A stretch of 64,000 nucleotides of DNA, from NCBI GenBank assembly GCA_031424995.1, contig JANPIP010000052.1, positions 1-64,000 on the forward strand, in the 5' to 3' direction. The position numbers were made by a program, and so were the translations under genes. Source of the DNA: Parasediminibacterium sp031424995. Lineage in GTDB: Bacteria; Bacteroidota; Bacteroidia; Chitinophagales; Chitinophagaceae. The notes under the pieces are model-generated. The model was not told where the DNA came from. It saw only the letters and a list, made by a program, of their open reading frames with translations, and did no database searches. Positions 32,907 through 43,451 of this stretch are shown piece after piece. Position 1 is the stretch's first letter, and each line of letters starts with the position of its first letter.

Positions 32907-35900
32907 ATGAGTGTAATAGAAAACATAAAAGACAAGTTCAAAGAATTTGGGCCCACCACCTGGAGTATCAAAAACAAAAGCTCCATTTATCTGGTGATGC
33001 TAATTTTTAGCTTATGGGGAATTTTCAAATTCGCCACCTTGCCTAAAGAGCAGTTCCCGGATATTGTAATACCTACCATTTATGTGCAAACTATTTATTT
33101 TGGCAACTCGCCAAAAGACATTGAGAACCTGGTAACAAGGCCTATTGAAAAACAAATCAAAGGTATTACGGGTGCCAAGATAAAGAAGTTTACAAGCACA
33201 TCGCAGCAGGATTACAGTGCCATTATGGTTGAGTTTGATACCGATGTAAAAACCGATATCGCGCTGCAAAAAGTAAAAGATGCCATTGATAAATCGAAAC
33301 AGGATTTGCCCAAAGACCTTACGCAAGAGCCTACTGCATTAGAGGTAAGTTTTAGCGAGCAGCCTATTATGTACGTGAACCTTAGTGGCGATTATGATCT
33401 GGTAAGGTTAAAGAAAATTGCCGATGATTTGAAAGACAAACTGGAAGACATGTCCCAAATCACCAGGGTTGATATTGTGGGCGCGCCTGAACGTGAGTTT
33501 CAGATAAATGTTGACAATAACCGTATGCAGGCCGCAGGTATCAGCTTCGATGATATTACTTATGCCGTGCAAAGGGAAAACATGGACATATCTGGCGGTT
33601 TACTTGAAGTGGGCACCATGAAGCGTAACCTGCAATTGAAAGGTCAATTAAAATCGGCTTTTGATATTGAAAAGATTGTGGTACGCAATGCTACTGGTAC
33701 ACCCATCTACCTTAAAGATATTGCCAACATCAGGGACACAACCAAAGAGAAAGAAAGCTATGCACGTTTAGATGGTAAGAATGTGGTAACACTCAACATC
33801 ATCAAGCGCAGCGGCGAAAACCTTATCAACACCAGCGAAGGGGTAAAAAAGATTGTGGAAGAAAGCCGTGGGGTACTTTATCCAAAAGATTTAAAAGCCG
33901 TAATTACTGGTGACCTTAGCATACCAACACGTACTTCTTTTAACGATTTGGTAAACTCAATCATCATTGGTTTTGTGCTGGTATTAATTATCCTCATGTT
34001 CTTTATGGGCGTTACAAATGCCTTCTTTGTGGCACTGTCTGTACCACTAAGCATGTTCGTTGCTTTTGTGTTTTTGCCTGGTGCCGATTTAATTGTAGGC
34101 ACGCATGTAACCCTAAATTTTATTGTTCTGTTTGCCCTTTTATTTGGGCTTGGGATTATTGTAGATGATGCCATTGTGGTAATAGAAAACACGCACCGGA
34201 TATTTGTGGAAAGCAAAGGGAAACTATCTGCCAGTATCTCGGCACGTATGGCCGCAGGCGAAGTATTTGTACCCGTTTTGGCAGGCACCTTAACAACACT
34301 TGCGCCGTTCTTCCCGCTATTGTTCTGGCCTGGTATAATAGGTAAGTTCATGGTGTATTTGCCCACCATGCTCATCTTCACATTAACCGCATCTTTATTG
34401 GTAGCATGTGGGATGAACCCGGGGTTTGCGGTAGATTTTATGAACCATGCAGATGAAGAAAAAAAGCCAAAGAGCACCATCTTTAAAAAGCCAATGTTTT
34501 GGATCGTAATCGCTCTTGGTATCGTATTGGATCTGTCTGGGGCAACCTTTCTGGGTAACCTGCTTATCTTCTTTATGCTATTGATATTGCTGAATATTTA
34601 TGTGTTGGACGATGCCATTCATGCTTTTCAGAACAGGGCTTTACCATGGATTATGAACCATTACGAAAGCCTGTTACGATGGGCATTACATGGCTGGAGA
34701 CCCGTATGGTTGTTGTTGGGAACGATAGCACTTTTCTTTGTGTCACTTTTTATTTTTGTTGGTGCCGTTAGTTCTGGTCGTATCCCAATCAGTTTCTTCC
34801 CAAAAGGCGATCCCAATCAGGTGTATGTTTATTTAAAACTGCCCGTTGGTACCGATGTTGAGTTTACCGATAGTGTTACCAAAGTACTTGAAAGCCGCGT
34901 GAACAAAGTGCTTGGCATTGATAATGGAAAGAAGAACCCAGTGGTTGAAAGTGTGATTAGCAACGTTGCATTGGGTGCCAACGACCCAAGCAGCGGCGAT
35001 AGGAGTACGCGTAGTGAACTGGGCAGGATACAGGTTTCGTTTGTGGAATTTGAAAAACGCCATGGCGTAAGTACAAGGCCTTACATGGATTCTATACGTG
35101 CAGAAATGAAGGGCGTACCGGGTGGGCAGATTACGGTTGACCAGGAAAGCGGCGGGCCGCCCACAGATCCCCCAATCAACATCGAAGTAGCAAGTGAAGA
35201 TTTTGATGGCATGATAAAAACCGCGGTGAACCTAAAAAATTATTTGGACTCTGTACAAGTGCCGGGCGTGGAAGAATTAAAGATGGATGTGGATTTGACC
35301 AACCCTGAGATTACCCTGAACGTTGATAGGCAGCGTGCATTAATTGCTGGCATCTCAACCGCCCAGATTGGACAGGAAATTCGTACCGCTTTATTTGGTC
35401 GCGAGATATCAAAAATTAAGCAGGGCAAGGATGAGTACAAGATACAATTGCGCAGCAACGAACTGCAGCGTAAAAGCCTTACCGAGCTATTGAATATGAA
35501 CATTGTGTTCAGAGACATGGCGGATCGTGGTGCCATAAAATCGGTACCTATCAGTTCAGTGGTTACGGTAGAGCCATCAAGCACTTTGGGCAGCGTAAAA
35601 CGCAAGAACCAAAAGCGTTTGATAAGCCTTACTTCTAACGTATTAACCACGCAAGGGTACAATGCAACGGCGGTAAACCAGGTACTTGCAGGCCATATAG
35701 ATAATTTTAAAGGCAAAACAGATGGCGTAACCATTAAGCAAACAGGTGAGGGAGAACAACAGGCAGAAACAGGAGCCTTCCTGGGCAGTGCATTGGTAAT
35801 TGCACTCGGTGCCATATTGTTAATACTGGTAATACAGTTTAACAGTGTAAGCAAATCAGTGATCATTTTAACCGAGATCATCTTCAGTGTTATTGGTGTG

Positions 35901-36503
35901 TTCCTTGGCTTTGCCATTACAGGTATGGAAGTATCGGTACTAATGACAGGCCTTGGTATTGTTGGGCTTGCGGGCATTGTGGTAAAGAACGGTATATTAG
36001 TAATTGAGTTTACTGATGAGCTTCGCGGCCGCGGTATGAAGACAAGGGAAGCCGTGGTACTAGCTGGTAAAACCCGTATCATCCCCGTGTTGTTAACAGC
36101 ATTGGCAGCTATACTCGGTTTCATACCAATCGCTATTGGTTTCAACATCAACTTCATTACTTTATTCAGCGAGTTGAAACCACATATCTTCTTTGGTGGT
36201 GATAACGTTGTGTTCTGGAAACCGCTTAGCTGGACCATCATTTTTGGTCTTGCATTCGCCTTCTTTATGACGCTGGTTATTGTACCAGCCATGTACCTTA
36301 TTGCAGAGCGTTTACGCCGCCCAATGCGCAATATGTATGGCGGTAAATGGATCAGCATGATGGGCATCCCACCAATGACATTGGTCTTTATGCCAATGAT
36401 GATAGGCACTGCAATCTACCACAAGATCAAAAAATCAAGGCGCGAAAAGAAACTAAAAAACAACGATAAGGTAAACAAGAAGTTTATTGGTAGCTGGTTT
36501 TAA
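32907..36503 (+). CDS. RND family efflux pump permease
   Basis: A 1198-residue inner-membrane pump with the two-fold RND plan: TM1 near residues 28-45, a large periplasmic loop, TM2-6, a second TM7-loop-TM8-12 half. The proton-relay motif GLGIIVDDAIVVIENT (Asp pair near 420) is intact. PSPxPTDPPI-type porter segments such as ESGGPPTDPPINIEVASEDF are seen in the second loop. It is about 150 residues longer than AcrB, with extra hydrophobic segments after TM6 (IFKKPMFWIVIALGIVLDLS) and a basic tail. Works with the adaptor and TolC encoded upstream. The substrate is unknown; the group resembles HAE1/AcrB-like transporters of Bacteroidota. Confidence 0.94.
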   Translation: MSVIENIKDKFKEFGPTTWSIKNKSSIYLVMLIFSLWGIFKFATLPKEQFPDIVIPTIYVQTIYFGNSPKDIENLVTRPIEKQIKGITGAKIKKFTSTSQQDYSAIMVEFDTDVKTDIALQKVKDAIDKSKQDLPKDLTQEPTALEVSFSEQPIMYVNLSGDYDLVRLKKIADDLKDKLEDMSQITRVDIVGAPEREFQINVDNNRMQAAGISFDDITYAVQRENMDISGGLLEVGTMKRNLQLKGQLKSAFDIEKIVVRNATGTPIYLKDIANIRDTTKEKESYARLDGKNVVTLNIIKRSGENLINTSEGVKKIVEESRGVLYPKDLKAVITGDLSIPTRTSFNDLVNSIIIGFVLVLIILMFFMGVTNAFFVALSVPLSMFVAFVFLPGADLIVGTHVTLNFIVLFALLFGLGIIVDDAIVVIENTHRIFVESKGKLSASISARMAAGEVFVPVLAGTLTTLAPFFPLLFWPGIIGKFMVYLPTMLIFTLTASLLVACGMNPGFAVDFMNHADEEKKPKSTIFKKPMFWIVIALGIVLDLSGATFLGNLLIFFMLLILLNIYVLDDAIHAFQNRALPWIMNHYESLLRWALHGWRPVWLLLGTIALFFVSLFIFVGAVSSGRIPISFFPKGDPNQVYVYLKLPVGTDVEFTDSVTKVLESRVNKVLGIDNGKKNPVVESVISNVALGANDPSSGDRSTRSELGRIQVSFVEFEKRHGVSTRPYMDSIRAEMKGVPGGQITVDQESGGPPTDPPINIEVASEDFDGMIKTAVNLKNYLDSVQVPGVEELKMDVDLTNPEITLNVDRQRALIAGISTAQIGQEIRTALFGREISKIKQGKDEYKIQLRSNELQRKSLTELLNMNIVFRDMADRGAIKSVPISSVVTVEPSSTLGSVKRKNQKRLISLTSNVLTTQGYNATAVNQVLAGHIDNFKGKTDGVTIKQTGEGEQQAETGAFLGSALVIALGAILLILVIQFNSVSKSVIILTEIIFSVIGVFLGFAITGMEVSVLMTGLGIVGLAGIVVKNGILVIEFTDELRGRGMKTREAVVLAGKTRIIPVLLTALAAILGFIPIAIGFNINFITLFSELKPHIFFGGDNVVFWKPLSWTIIFGLAFAFFMTLVIVPAMYLIAERLRRPMRNMYGGKWISMMGIPPMTLVFMPMMIGTAIYHKIKKSRREKKLKNNDKVNKKFIGSWF

Positions 36504-36526
36504 TTTTTAAGTATAATTGGTAATAC

Positions 36527-36563
36527 AAAATGCCATCCTTATTTTAGGGATGGCATTTTTTTT
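36527..36563 (+). terminator. Rho-independent terminator of the efflux operon
   Basis: AAAATGCCATCC pairs with GGATGGCATTTT across a short loop and is followed by T residues. Confidence 0.9.
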
Positions 36564-36581
36564 CAGCTCCAAAAAATCTTT

Positions 36582-38458
36582 ATGAAAAAACTAATACTGC
36601 TTGTTTTAATACTTACTCTTTACTCTTTAAAAAGCTATGCAATCCTTTCAGATAAAGACAGTAATGTCATCATTTCTTCAGGTAAAGAATACTACGAGTT
36701 TACATTCAACAAACGCAGTAACAGCGTAGAAGTGAACGAGAAACTCAACACCGTTTTTTATTGTACAGCTTACCGTACAACCATTCCTGTTGCTGAGTTT
36801 TACGATGACAGGAGCAGTATTGATAAAGTATTTATTGATGTAGATGGGAAAAAGGCAAAAGACATTAAACCTGTGTATGAATACTATTCACAGAATGATA
36901 TTTTCTTCTCCGATGCAAGGATATGTTACTTCATGTTACCTCTTGAAAAAAAGGGCAGCAGCAGTGAAGTTACTTTTGAGAAAAATATTAATGACGTTAA
37001 ATATTTTACCGCCGTTTATCTTTCTGAACCCTATAAAATTCTTAAAAAGAAATTACCATTAAGGTGCCAAGATGGATGAAAGCTGAGTTGAAGGAAATGA
37101 ATTTTGCTGGCTTTAATATAAAGAAAACAACACAATACAACAGCGGCGATGATGCCGATATAATTACTTATACCATTACCGATTTACCCGCATCAAAAAA
37201 AGAAAGAAACAGCCCTGGGCCTTCTTATATTGAACCTCATATTTTGGTTTTGTCCAAATCTGCATCGCCGCAAGGCAACAACTTTACTTTTTTTACAACG
37301 GTTAAAGAACAGTACGATTGGTACAGAACATTGGTAAAAGATTTAAGTAATGATGAGGCGGTTTTAAAAGCAAAATCTCTTGATATTACTCAAGGCCTTA
37401 CAGGCGATATGGATAAGATAAAAGCAATTTTTTACTGGGTACAAAACAATATCCGCTACCTTGCTTTTGAAGATGGCATTGCTGGCTTCAGGCCAGAAAA
37501 AGCAAATGAAGTTTTACGCAAAAAATATGGCGATTGTAAAGGCATGGCACATCTTACCAAAGAACTGTTAAAGGCTGCTGGTTACGATGCAAGGCTTTGC
37601 TGGATTGGCACCAATCATATTGCCTATGATTACACTACACCTACTTTAAGTGTAGATAATCACATGATATGTGCGTTGAATTTTAAAGGCAAATTATACT
37701 TCCTGGATGCTACTGAAAATTACCTGCCGTTAAATGAATATGCTGAACGTATTCAGGGCAGGCCAGTACTTATAGAAGATGGCGAGAAATACATTCTTAC
37801 CAATGTACCTACCACTACTTTTTCACAAAATTTAGATGCAGAAAAAAGAGTATTGTCTATCAATGGCACAGACCTTACAGGAACGGCTGAACATGAATGG
37901 AAAGGCGAAGAAGAATCTTTTATCTTATACCAGTTAAACAACCTTAAAAAAGATAAAAGCAAAGAGGCATTTACAAAATATTTAAACGATGATAATGCTG
38001 ATTACCAGATTACCAATCTTTCTACTTCTGACGTAAATAATTTTGACGTAAAACTTACTGCCGGCTACAATCTTGTTCATAAAAAAGCCATCAGCTCTTT
38101 TGGTAAAGATTTGTATGCAGATATAGATTTTAGAAAAGAAATGGGTGCCTTTAAATTTGATACCACTGAACGTAAACACGATTACTGGTTTAGCTACAAA
38201 ACCAATATTTTAAGGGAAACTGAGCTTACAGTGCCGCAGGGCTTTACGGTTTCAACGCTGCCGCCCAATGTTGAAATCAAGAATGCCGATTATGAATTTA
38301 CCATTAACTATACCCAACAGCCTGGTAAGTTGCTCCACAAAAAAACCATCATCATAAAAAACCCAAGACTGGCTGTTTCAAAATTCAGCCAATGGAATAA
38401 AGACATCGAAAAATTAAATCAATCTTACAACGAACAAATTGTATTAACTGCCAAATAA
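36582..38458 (+). pseudogene. DUF3857/transglutaminase-like exported protein, one frameshift
   Basis: Two overlapping frames form one protein of about 625 residues. The first (36582-37079) has a signal peptide (LILLVLILTLYSLKSYA) and a DUF3857-type beta domain; the second (to 38458) continues with PRWMKAELKEMNFAGF and contains a transglutaminase-like core, KYGDCKGMAHLTKELLKAAG (Cys), HIAYDY, VDNHMICAL (His) and LYFLDATENYLPL (Asp). One A appears to be missing in AAGAAATTACC near 37049; restoring it joins the frames as KKKITIKVPRWMKAE. It may be an intact gene with a consensus error. Proteins of this type are periplasmic and of unknown activity. A similar gene follows 12 bases later. Confidence 0.85.
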
Positions 38459-38470
38459 CACGGTACAAAC

Positions 38471-40716
38471 ATGAGAAAAACAATACTGGCTTTATCAGCC
38501 ATAATACTTACCGTTACTGCATTTGCACAAAAAGATGTAAAGAAATATAACGAGCGTGCCGCGGAAGTAAAGAAGGAAATATGGGATGCTGCCGCTGCGC
38601 CATTTGATGTAAAAACAGTGCCTGCAGAATTGAATAATGAGAGTGCTGTAATCATCGCACGGTCTTTTGAAATCATCAATTCTGCCAAGTTTCGTTTCAA
38701 GTTCAGCCTTTTTGGAATGGGTGGTACAGAGCGCCTGAAATACATTACCACCATGCACGAAAAAGTGAAAATAAACGACAAGAGCGCCCTTGAAGAATAT
38801 GCCACTATTGAGTATAAAAAAAAGCTGGACAAATCGGTAACTATTGGTTTTGCAAAACTGTACGACAAAATGGAAACTTATGTTGGCGCGAAAATTATAA
38901 AGCCCGATGGTAAAATAATTACTGTAAATACTGACGAGGAGGTGATGACCAAAAATGAAGACAAGAACAAACAAGGCAAACTTGCTATTTCTGATTTACA
39001 GGTAGGCGATATTTTAGATTACTATGTACGTGTGGAAGAGTTGCAGGAAAATAAGACTGAAAAGCAGGGACCTTACACTTTTGTAATGGGCGGCGAATAT
39101 CCCATGATGAACTATAATGTAAGGCTGCAGTTAGATGAAAAAGTGGGCATAGAATACATTAGTGCCAATGGCGCACCTGCTTTTAAAGAAAGTAAAAATG
39201 CCGATGGCGATATTATATTAGAGTTGTCACAAAGCAACCTTCCCAAATTTGAAAGCAGCTTGTGGACCAACGCTGCACGCCAGCGGCCTTATATTTCATT
39301 ACAGTACAAATTCATTTACAAATCAATGGATGCCAGCACCCATTTTAACAGGGGCGAAGTAAAAAAAGGAACCATAACAGGCGACCTTGTTGATGAATTT
39401 AAAAAAGACTTTGGACGAACGATTAGATATCCCATGCCAAATGCAAGATTACTTTCCCCTTTATATGGTGAGGTGCTTGACTATTTTGGCGGCAAAAAAA
39501 AGATCAAAGAAATACCTGAAGATTCGGTTATAAAAGTGACGTATGACCTTTGGAAATACCAAACCTTTGCCGACTTTTCTTCTACGCAAATCAACATCAG
39601 TAACGATGCAAATTACAGGCAGGCAAACAGCATTCTCGCAGCATTTTACCTTAAACAAGCACTTCAGTTTTTAGATATAAAAAGCGATATCGTGCTTGTC
39701 TGTCCGCGCTTTGGCGTAAGTCTTAAAAACGTACTTGAGTATTCTGATTTTGAAGGAATGGTGCGCATCAATTCTGACAAGCCAACTTGGCTTTGCTTTG
39801 ATGATATTGTAACCCGCTTTAACGAAATACCACAACGTTACCAGGGCGAAGAAGCCGTTTTATTACAGCTTGATAAAGCAAAGAGAACCTATGAGTTTAC
39901 GGACAAAAGAATAGTAATACCAATAACCTCTGCCGATAAAAATGTTGTTGGCGAACAGCTTAACGTTTCTTTGCAGCCAGCAATTTGCAGCAATTGGTTA
40001 TAGACAGGGTTTCAAGGCAATCTGGCGCACAGCGCCATTACGATCAAAAACGCTTGTTACTTTTAGATGATATGCAGAAAGAACTGGCGCAAGCGGTAAA
40101 CAAAAAACCAGTAGTAGAAAGGCTTGGCGAAGAGAAGAAAACCAGAAAAATTGCTGATGAATATACCGCCGCATTTGCAAGCGAAAAAAGTAAACAGAAA
40201 GACTATTTTAAAGATGAAATAAAAACGCAGTTTATTGAGGAACCAAAGAATATTACCATTGCTGAAATACAAAACAATGCTATAGGCAAAAACAGTTTTG
40301 TGTTCCAGTACCATACCAGCTTTTCGATAGATAATTTTGTTAAAAAAGCAGGTAACAATTACATATTTGAAATAGGCAAACTAATTGGTGACTATGTGAA
40401 AGTTGAAGAGAAAGACCGCAAGCGTACACTTGATATTTACATGAGCTGTGCAAGAACTTTTGTTTACAATATTACCGTAAACATCCCGCAGGGCTATAAG
40501 GTAAAAGGCATTGAAGAACTGAACAAAAACATTACCAACGAAACAGGCAATTTTACAGTAAAAGCGACCGCAGATAACAACAAAATAACGCTTGAAATAA
40601 ACCGTACGTACAACCACAATTTTGAGCCCGTTGCTAATTGGCAAAAACTGGTTGAAACAGTTGATGCAACCTCTGATTTTACAGGTAAAAAAATATTGCT
40701 TGAGAAAATAAAATAA
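38471..40716 (+). pseudogene. DUF3857/transglutaminase-family exported protein, one frameshift
   Basis: A second, related exported protein of about 748 residues split into 38471-40003 and 39985-40716. It starts MRKTILALSAIILTVTAFAQ and has a DUF3857-like region (EYATIEYKKKLDKSVTIGFA, KIIKPDGKIITVNTDE, LAISDLQVGDILDYYVRVEE). In the middle, the transglutaminase region is degenerate: AAFYLKQALQFLDIKSDIVL stands where the active Cys would be expected, so it may be inactive. The frames join if one base is restored near 39980 (QP-S-NLQQLVIDRVS). The C-terminus (TYNHNFEPVANWQKLVETVD) is like that of its neighbour. The two genes probably form one transcription unit. Confidence 0.82.
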
Positions 40717-40732
40717 CGGCAAAACATACGCA

Positions 40733-40790
40733 ACCACATAGGCACATAGAAAAACCACATTTTAATTTTCAAACTATGTGCCTATGTGTT
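40733..40790. repeat. Solo CACATAGG inverted-repeat element (empty counterpart)
   Basis: CACATAGGCACATAG (40735-40749) is exactly mirrored by CTATGTGCCTATGTG (40774-40788), with a 24-base AT-rich loop and no gene inside. The arms are the same sequence as the repeats that bracket the GxxExxY gene at 32.4 kb. Confidence 0.9.
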
Positions 40791-40827
40791 TAAAATAAAA
40801 ACTCATTGTGTTTTGCTTACATCATCC

Positions 40828-41505
40828 TTATTGCAATTCTTTTATCAGAATTGTAATATCATGTGGTGCCATTTCATCGCCACCAAAATAAGGGTATAGT
40901 TTATAGCCGCTTCCTTTTGGCGTTGCTGCGGCACGTGGCATTACAGTTTCAACACCATCAACAATAAAAATGTAATTGCTGCCACTTATCTTAATACCGC
41001 ATTTAATTTCTTTGTTAAATGCAACAACAGCCAGTTCTTTAAATTCCCTTACACCTTTATTGTAATTATAGGCAAACAAGCGCAGTGCATTATCACTCCA
41101 CCGCCAGCCAAACCTTGCACTGTAGCTATGGTGAAATTCGTTATTGTCTGAAAAGCCATACAACTTGTTAATGTCGTACTGGTTATTAGCATCAACAGTT
41201 TTGTAAATGGCACTGCTGTCAAATTTTACGGTAAACTTCATCTCAGCCACATTTACAATTTCAATTTTTGTAGAATCATTGTTAGCGTAATGTTTACCCT
41301 TGTGTAAAACATATTTTGCAAAAGCGGTTTCCTGCAATGGTGCTGTTTGTGTGTAGGGTGTATTTGGGGTGGGAATAACTGGGGTGATTTCATCTGATTT
41401 TTCGCAACTGTACAGGTACACGGCAAGCACAGGCACGATTAGGAATTTCGTGTTCGTACTGATATTGGATTTGAATACTAAAGTTAGACATACATATCCA
41501 ATCAA
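40828..41505 (-). CDS. Lipoprotein of unknown function, start codon uncertain
   Basis: A protein of about 205-225 residues with a lipobox (LIVPVLAVYLYSC) and a Pro/Thr-rich linker (ITPVIPTPNTPYTQT). The rest is probably a beta-rich domain, with SYSARFGWRWSDNALRLFAY and GVETVMPRAAATPKGSGYKL. I do not recognise the family. There is no ATG before the signal peptide: the open frame begins at a TTG (41505), while the natural signal-peptide start, TKFLIVPVL, falls on ACG at 41451. Either a rare start codon, a point change in an ATG, or a base error is involved. It is divergent from mutL. Confidence 0.65.
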   Translation of the reverse strand: MIGYVCLTLVFKSNISTNTKFLIVPVLAVYLYSCEKSDEITPVIPTPNTPYTQTAPLQETAFAKYVLHKGKHYANNDSTKIEIVNVAEMKFTVKFDSSAIYKTVDANNQYDINKLYGFSDNNEFHHSYSARFGWRWSDNALRLFAYNYNKGVREFKELAVVAFNKEIKCGIKISGSNYIFIVDGVETVMPRAAATPKGSGYKLYPYFGGDEMAPHDITILIKELQ

Positions 41506-41532
41506 CCCCTTAAAAGACGCTTATAATACCTG

Positions 41533-41540
41533 TATTTTTG
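41533..41540 (+). promoter_or_regulatory. Bacteroidota -7 promoter element of mutL
   Basis: TATTTTTG matches TAnnTTTG, 22 bases before the GTG start of mutL. Confidence 0.6.
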
Positions 41541-41562
41541 CCGTTTTAACGAAAGAGTAACC

Positions 41563-43434
41563 GTGGCTGACATCATTCAATTATTACCTGATAATATAGC
41601 AAACCAAATCGCCGCAGGCGAAGTAATACAACGCCCTGCAAGTGCAGTGAAAGAACTTTTAGAAAATGCAGTAGATGCAGGTGCCACAGAAATAAAATTA
41701 ATTGTTGTTGATGCGGGCAAAGCCCTGATGCAGGTGATTGATAATGGCAAAGGCATGTCTGAAACGGATGCAAGAATGGCTTTTGAGCGCCATGCGACAA
41801 GCAAAATAAGAGAGATTGAAGACCTTTTTCGTATAAAAACAATGGGCTTTCGCGGCGAAGCTTTGGCCAGTATTGCTGCAGTTGCACAGGTTGAATTAAA
41901 AACAAGAAAGGCAGACGAGGAGCTTGGCACTTATATAGAAATTGAGAACAGCGTGGTACAAAAGCAGGAAGCCTGTGCCTGTGCAGTCGGCACCAGCATC
42001 AGCATGAAAAACCTATTTTTCAGTGTGCCTGCAAGGCGAAACTTTTTGAAGAGTAATGCTGCCGAAATGCGCCACATTATTGATGAATTTATTCGTGTGG
42101 CCATGTCTTTTCCCAATATCTTTTTTTCACTTACCAGCAATGGGCAGCAGGTATTTCACTTGGAAGCTGGCAGCCTTAAACAACGCATTGTTCAGATACT
42201 TGGCAATAACTACTCGGCCCGTTTGGTGAATGTAAAAGAAGATATGGATTACATGAATGTGTACGGCTTTGTGGGCAAGCCTGAAACGGCTAAGAAAACG
42301 CGTGGCGATCAATACTTTTTCGTCAACAACCGCTTTATACGCAGCGGTTATTTAAACCATGCGGTAAACAATGCTTTTGATGGCATGATTGCCAAAGACA
42401 GTTTTCCCAGCTATGTTTTGTTTATAGATCTTGACCCTTCGCAGGTGGATATTAATGTACACCCTACCAAGCAGGAAATTAAGTTTGAAGATGAGAAAAT
42501 AGTGTACGCTTTTGTGCAGGCTGCGGTAAAACATGCACTGGCACAGTTTAGTATTGCTCCCTCGCTTGATTTTACGCTGAACCCTGAAATACAGGGGCTT
42601 GATGCGATCAACCAGCCCTTTACCAATACACAGCAGGATGGCGCGTCTTCAACCAATCTTTTTAAAACATTTACCCAAAGCAACCAGGCACATGCCATTG
42701 AGCCAAACGAAAAAAGCGAGCTGGGTCACTGGAAGGACTTCTTCACCAAAAGTGAAACGGCAAAACAGGAAAGTGCAGTAGATAGTATTATTGAAACGCC
42801 TGCCATTAATTACCAGCTTTTAACTGGCTCATACCAGTTAAAAACACACAGCAATGCTTTTTCTTACCAGGATTCTCAATGCATCCAGTTACACAATACT
42901 TACATCATTGCTTCTACGCAAAGTGGCTTTATACTGGTGCACCAGCAACTGGCACATGAGCGTGTTTTGTACGAACGTTACAGCACAGCTACGCATGGCA
43001 GGCAAATGATATCGCAAAAAAGCCTGTTTCCTGTAACTGTTGAACTGGCTGCCGCAGATGCCCCTTTACTGGAAGAACTTTTACCAGATTTACTGATGAT
43101 TGGTTATGTTATAGAGCCATTTGGTAACAATACATTTGTTATACAGGCTACGCCTGCCGATGTTTTACAGGGTAACGAAAAGCACAGCATTGAGTTGTTG
43201 ATAGAGCAGTTTAAACATTTTAGCAGCGATGTAAAGTTCAGCAAGCGTGAGAAACTGGTGAGGTGTATGGCAAGGCAGCAATCTATTAAATCAGGCAGGG
43301 CATTAACCTTAAAAGAGATGATAACACTTGTAGAAGAACTGTTTACCTGCAACACACCCAATGTTACGCCAACAGGCAGCCCAACTTATATTGAGTATAA
43401 AGAAGACCAGTTAGACAGAATGTTTCAGCGATAA
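41563..43434 (+). CDS. mutL: DNA mismatch repair protein MutL
   Basis: A 623-residue GHKL ATPase that couples MutS recognition to strand processing. N-terminal motifs are complete: IANQIAAGEV, ELLENAVDAGA (Glu31, Asn35), DNGKGM (60-65), TMGFRGEAL (93-101), and DLDPSQVDINVHPTKQEI later. A variable linker (about 330-430) leads to the C-terminal dimerisation domain. The endonuclease motif DQHAxxER reads HQQLAHER here, and the CPHGRP motif reads TPTGSPT, so C-terminal nuclease activity is doubtful. The start is GTG at 41563; the conserved ADIIQLLPD begins at the next codon. Confidence 0.96.
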   Translation: MADIIQLLPDNIANQIAAGEVIQRPASAVKELLENAVDAGATEIKLIVVDAGKALMQVIDNGKGMSETDARMAFERHATSKIREIEDLFRIKTMGFRGEALASIAAVAQVELKTRKADEELGTYIEIENSVVQKQEACACAVGTSISMKNLFFSVPARRNFLKSNAAEMRHIIDEFIRVAMSFPNIFFSLTSNGQQVFHLEAGSLKQRIVQILGNNYSARLVNVKEDMDYMNVYGFVGKPETAKKTRGDQYFFVNNRFIRSGYLNHAVNNAFDGMIAKDSFPSYVLFIDLDPSQVDINVHPTKQEIKFEDEKIVYAFVQAAVKHALAQFSIAPSLDFTLNPEIQGLDAINQPFTNTQQDGASSTNLFKTFTQSNQAHAIEPNEKSELGHWKDFFTKSETAKQESAVDSIIETPAINYQLLTGSYQLKTHSNAFSYQDSQCIQLHNTYIIASTQSGFILVHQQLAHERVLYERYSTATHGRQMISQKSLFPVTVELAAADAPLLEELLPDLLMIGYVIEPFGNNTFVIQATPADVLQGNEKHSIELLIEQFKHFSSDVKFSKREKLVRCMARQQSIKSGRALTLKEMITLVEELFTCNTPNVTPTGSPTYIEYKEDQLDRMFQR

Positions 43435-43451
43435 AAATCTCAAAAAAATGA

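Noticed and set aside
33878..34480. A 200-codon open frame on the minus strand
   Set aside because: Antisense to the same RND gene, with no family resemblance.
35240..36409. A 389-codon open frame on the minus strand
   Set aside because: It lies entirely antisense to the RND pump gene, has low-complexity Ile/Thr/Pro composition and matches no family; the pump frame is certain.
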